A stretch of 21,501 nucleotides of DNA from Chalciporus piperatus (Eukaryota > Basidiomycota > Agaricomycetes > Boletales > Boletaceae): positions 1-21,501 of the forward strand of contig JBBPTG010000350.1 in NCBI GenBank assembly GCA_038093975.1, written 5' to 3'. The notes under the pieces are model-generated. The model was not told where the DNA came from. It was given only the letters and a program-made list of their open reading frames with translations, and ran no database searches. Position numbers and translations under genes: made by a program. This document shows positions 20,078 to 21,501 of the stretch, piece after piece; within the stretch, counting starts at the first letter, position 1; each line of letters starts with the position of its first letter.

Positions 20078-20668
20078 GTGCCCTTGACCCAGGGTGCAAT
20101 CTATACAGAATCAGGGCGTTCTGGCCCCATGATGGCATGTAATCGTTTGTGACAGGGCATCCAAGTCCGGTAACTCACTCGCAAGTTGCGCCAGACTCGC
20201 CACCACGGAGTTCGAGCGCCAACTTTCACATTGGTGAGTTGCACGTCCCTGATTTAGTTTACCACATGCCTTCAACGTCACGGTGTTTCTCTCTGAAACA
20301 CGAGGGTTACCTTTTGAGCGACGGTCAGTCAAACGGTCATATTCGTTGGAGTTGTCTGATTCTGTGTTTACTTATCAGAGCGTGTTCGATTGATTGAATT
20401 CCCTGTTTGGGTTCAAGGGTTTGCCGCACTGCGTACACTGCTTCAAGGTGATCCTTGAAAAACAGCCTCGTTCCTGATTCCTGGGGCATTGAACCCCGCT
20501 AAAGTTAAGGCATCCGGGGAACAACGAAGTTTCTTTGCCGGATCCAAACCCTTGCAAAATCGATTTCAGGGACGTGACATGTGCTTCCCGCGGTTTCGGT
20601 TAGGAGACTCATCAATTTAAAGATGTTGTGGTACTCGCTTCCGTGCTTACTCGTTCCCATCACCCTCG
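20078..20668. other. Gene-poor stretch
   Basis: No gene is supported. Minor inverted repeats occur: ttcaagg/ccttgaa near 20441-20458, and caagggtttg near 20418 with caaacccttg near 20546. The final ~60 bp are the likely promoter or 5' UTR of the next gene. Confidence 0.3.
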
Positions 20669-21501
20669 ATGCTACCGTTCAAGTACGACAAGGGAAATCT
20701 TTCGCCCGTTAAGAAACATGGCAGCCCACGAGGCGACTGCCGAGACCTATTTACCGGAGAGCCTCGTTCTACAACACTAACTCCCATGGATGGACTTGGT
20801 CGACGCGATCTGTTCCTCGAAAATGCTCGGCGAAGCACTCAAGATGTTATGTTACATGGAGCACCACTTCCGCTCGCTTGGGTAGGTCGCGATGTCAGTT
20901 ATCGACAAGTCAGCTGATGATCATGATGCCTCCACAGGCGTTTGTGGGGGATAATATCATTCCCGACTATGCCGTACCGTTTTCAGAGGCGTATGGGGGC
21001 CCTCAATTCATTGCACGAGCGTTTTTGGAGGTGCGTTATTGATGTCCTTGGTTCGAGCCAGTAGTCTTATGTTCATGTCCTTTGGTCGTACTGGAATATG
21101 TGTAGGGTCAATACTGTGAGAACCTTCGTCCGTGTCGATGTCCCGCTCCCTGACAATGCGTGTTTGTGTTAGACATCGGCAGAGCGGGCACCGGATTGCC
21201 TTTTGGTGCACTTGTTTTCTACGGAGCTCGTCAGTTGACGGTGAGTACACGGTGCAACATCGCAAGGTACGACCACTCACGAGCGAGTTCCTCAGGTCAA
21301 GCGATATGAAGTTCTATGTTTCGCGACAGAAATGCGGTGGGCCTTTGGCGCTCATGGAAGCGTCCAACAGAGCTCTGTGATCCTTTCGAATTCTGCGCTT
21401 CTTGCCTCATCCTATGACTCCTTGCAGACCCAAACCGTGACGACCTCATTACTGGATAGTGATTTCATGCGCGTTATCCCTGACAACGGGATTTCCAGCT
21501 C
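20669..21501 (+). CDS. Unrecognised protein, 5' part of a gene running off the window
   Basis: Exons 20669-20881, 20938-21030, 21106-21115 (a 10-nt microexon), 21173-21240 and 21296 to the window end; all introns are GT-AG and in phase, ~196 codons visible without a stop. Coded pieces include AFVGDNIIPDYAVPFSEAYG, then GQY|YIGRAGTGLPFGALVFYGAR, then KRYEVLCFATEMRWAFG. The middle is hydrophobic (LPFGALVFYG). I do not recognise the family. Later exons are more convincing than exon 1, whose composition is odd and which has a competing frame (WMDLVDAICSSKMLGEALKM) that cannot be joined onward. No stop is reached, so the C-terminus lies outside. Confidence 0.45.

Noticed and set aside
20718..20881. 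Alternative frame starting MAAHEATAETYLPES, then an in-frame TAA, then WMDLVDAICSSKML
   Set aside because: It looks protein-like but has an internal stop and its donor phase leads to further stops; the frame from 20669 joins cleanly onward. Kept as an uncertainty for exon 1.

Overview
The window is nuclear DNA of a filamentous fungus, most likely a mushroom-forming basidiomycete (Agaricomycetes). Genes carry many GT-AG introns of about 46-86 nt and very short exons. The families seen are typical of that class: F-box-like/LRR-like proteins, HNH_2-type proteins and a P-loop GTPase with a coiled-coil tail. Gene models were spliced by eye; every intron kept was checked for donor, acceptor and phase. 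No species is claimed.

Left part (1-6.5 kb): a 3' relic of an F-box gene (~520-690), a full F-box gene (1014-2784, +), an unrelated F-box protein gene on the opposite strand (4408-3064) and a tRNA-like relic. Then comes the one clear housekeeping gene, the very-long-chain 3-oxoacyl-CoA reductase of the ER fatty-acid elongase (4679-6097, +, eight exons, 340 aa).

Middle (6.5-10.9 kb): two divergent genes for HNH_2-like proteins share a ~370-bp promoter carrying an 18-bp tandem repeat. The leftward protein keeps the H-N-H residues. The rightward one has lost both histidines and ends in a long acidic tail. A frameshifted gene relic and featureless DNA follow.

Right-middle (10.9-16.8 kb): a 2.15-kb segment with an F-box gene is present twice in the same orientation (10876-13027 and 14658-16799). 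Between the copies lies a GTPase gene (about 14657-13161, -). It appears to have lost its 5' end to the right-hand copy, and its coiled-coil region is read through two compensating frameshifts.

Right (16.8-21.5 kb): a seven-exon gene (17072-19531, +, 713 aa) joins a compact N-terminal domain, a possible restriction-endonuclease-like region and a C-terminal protein kinase, an architecture resembling Crinkler-type proteins. Then comes a 144-bp T-shaped foldback element in a gene-poor stretch, and an unrecognised gene running off the right edge with a 10-nt microexon.

Overall this is one conserved metabolic gene inside a fast-evolving neighbourhood of duplicated, mosaic and decaying lineage-specific genes. 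No single pathway joins them. Shared function can only be suggested for the divergent HNH-like pair.
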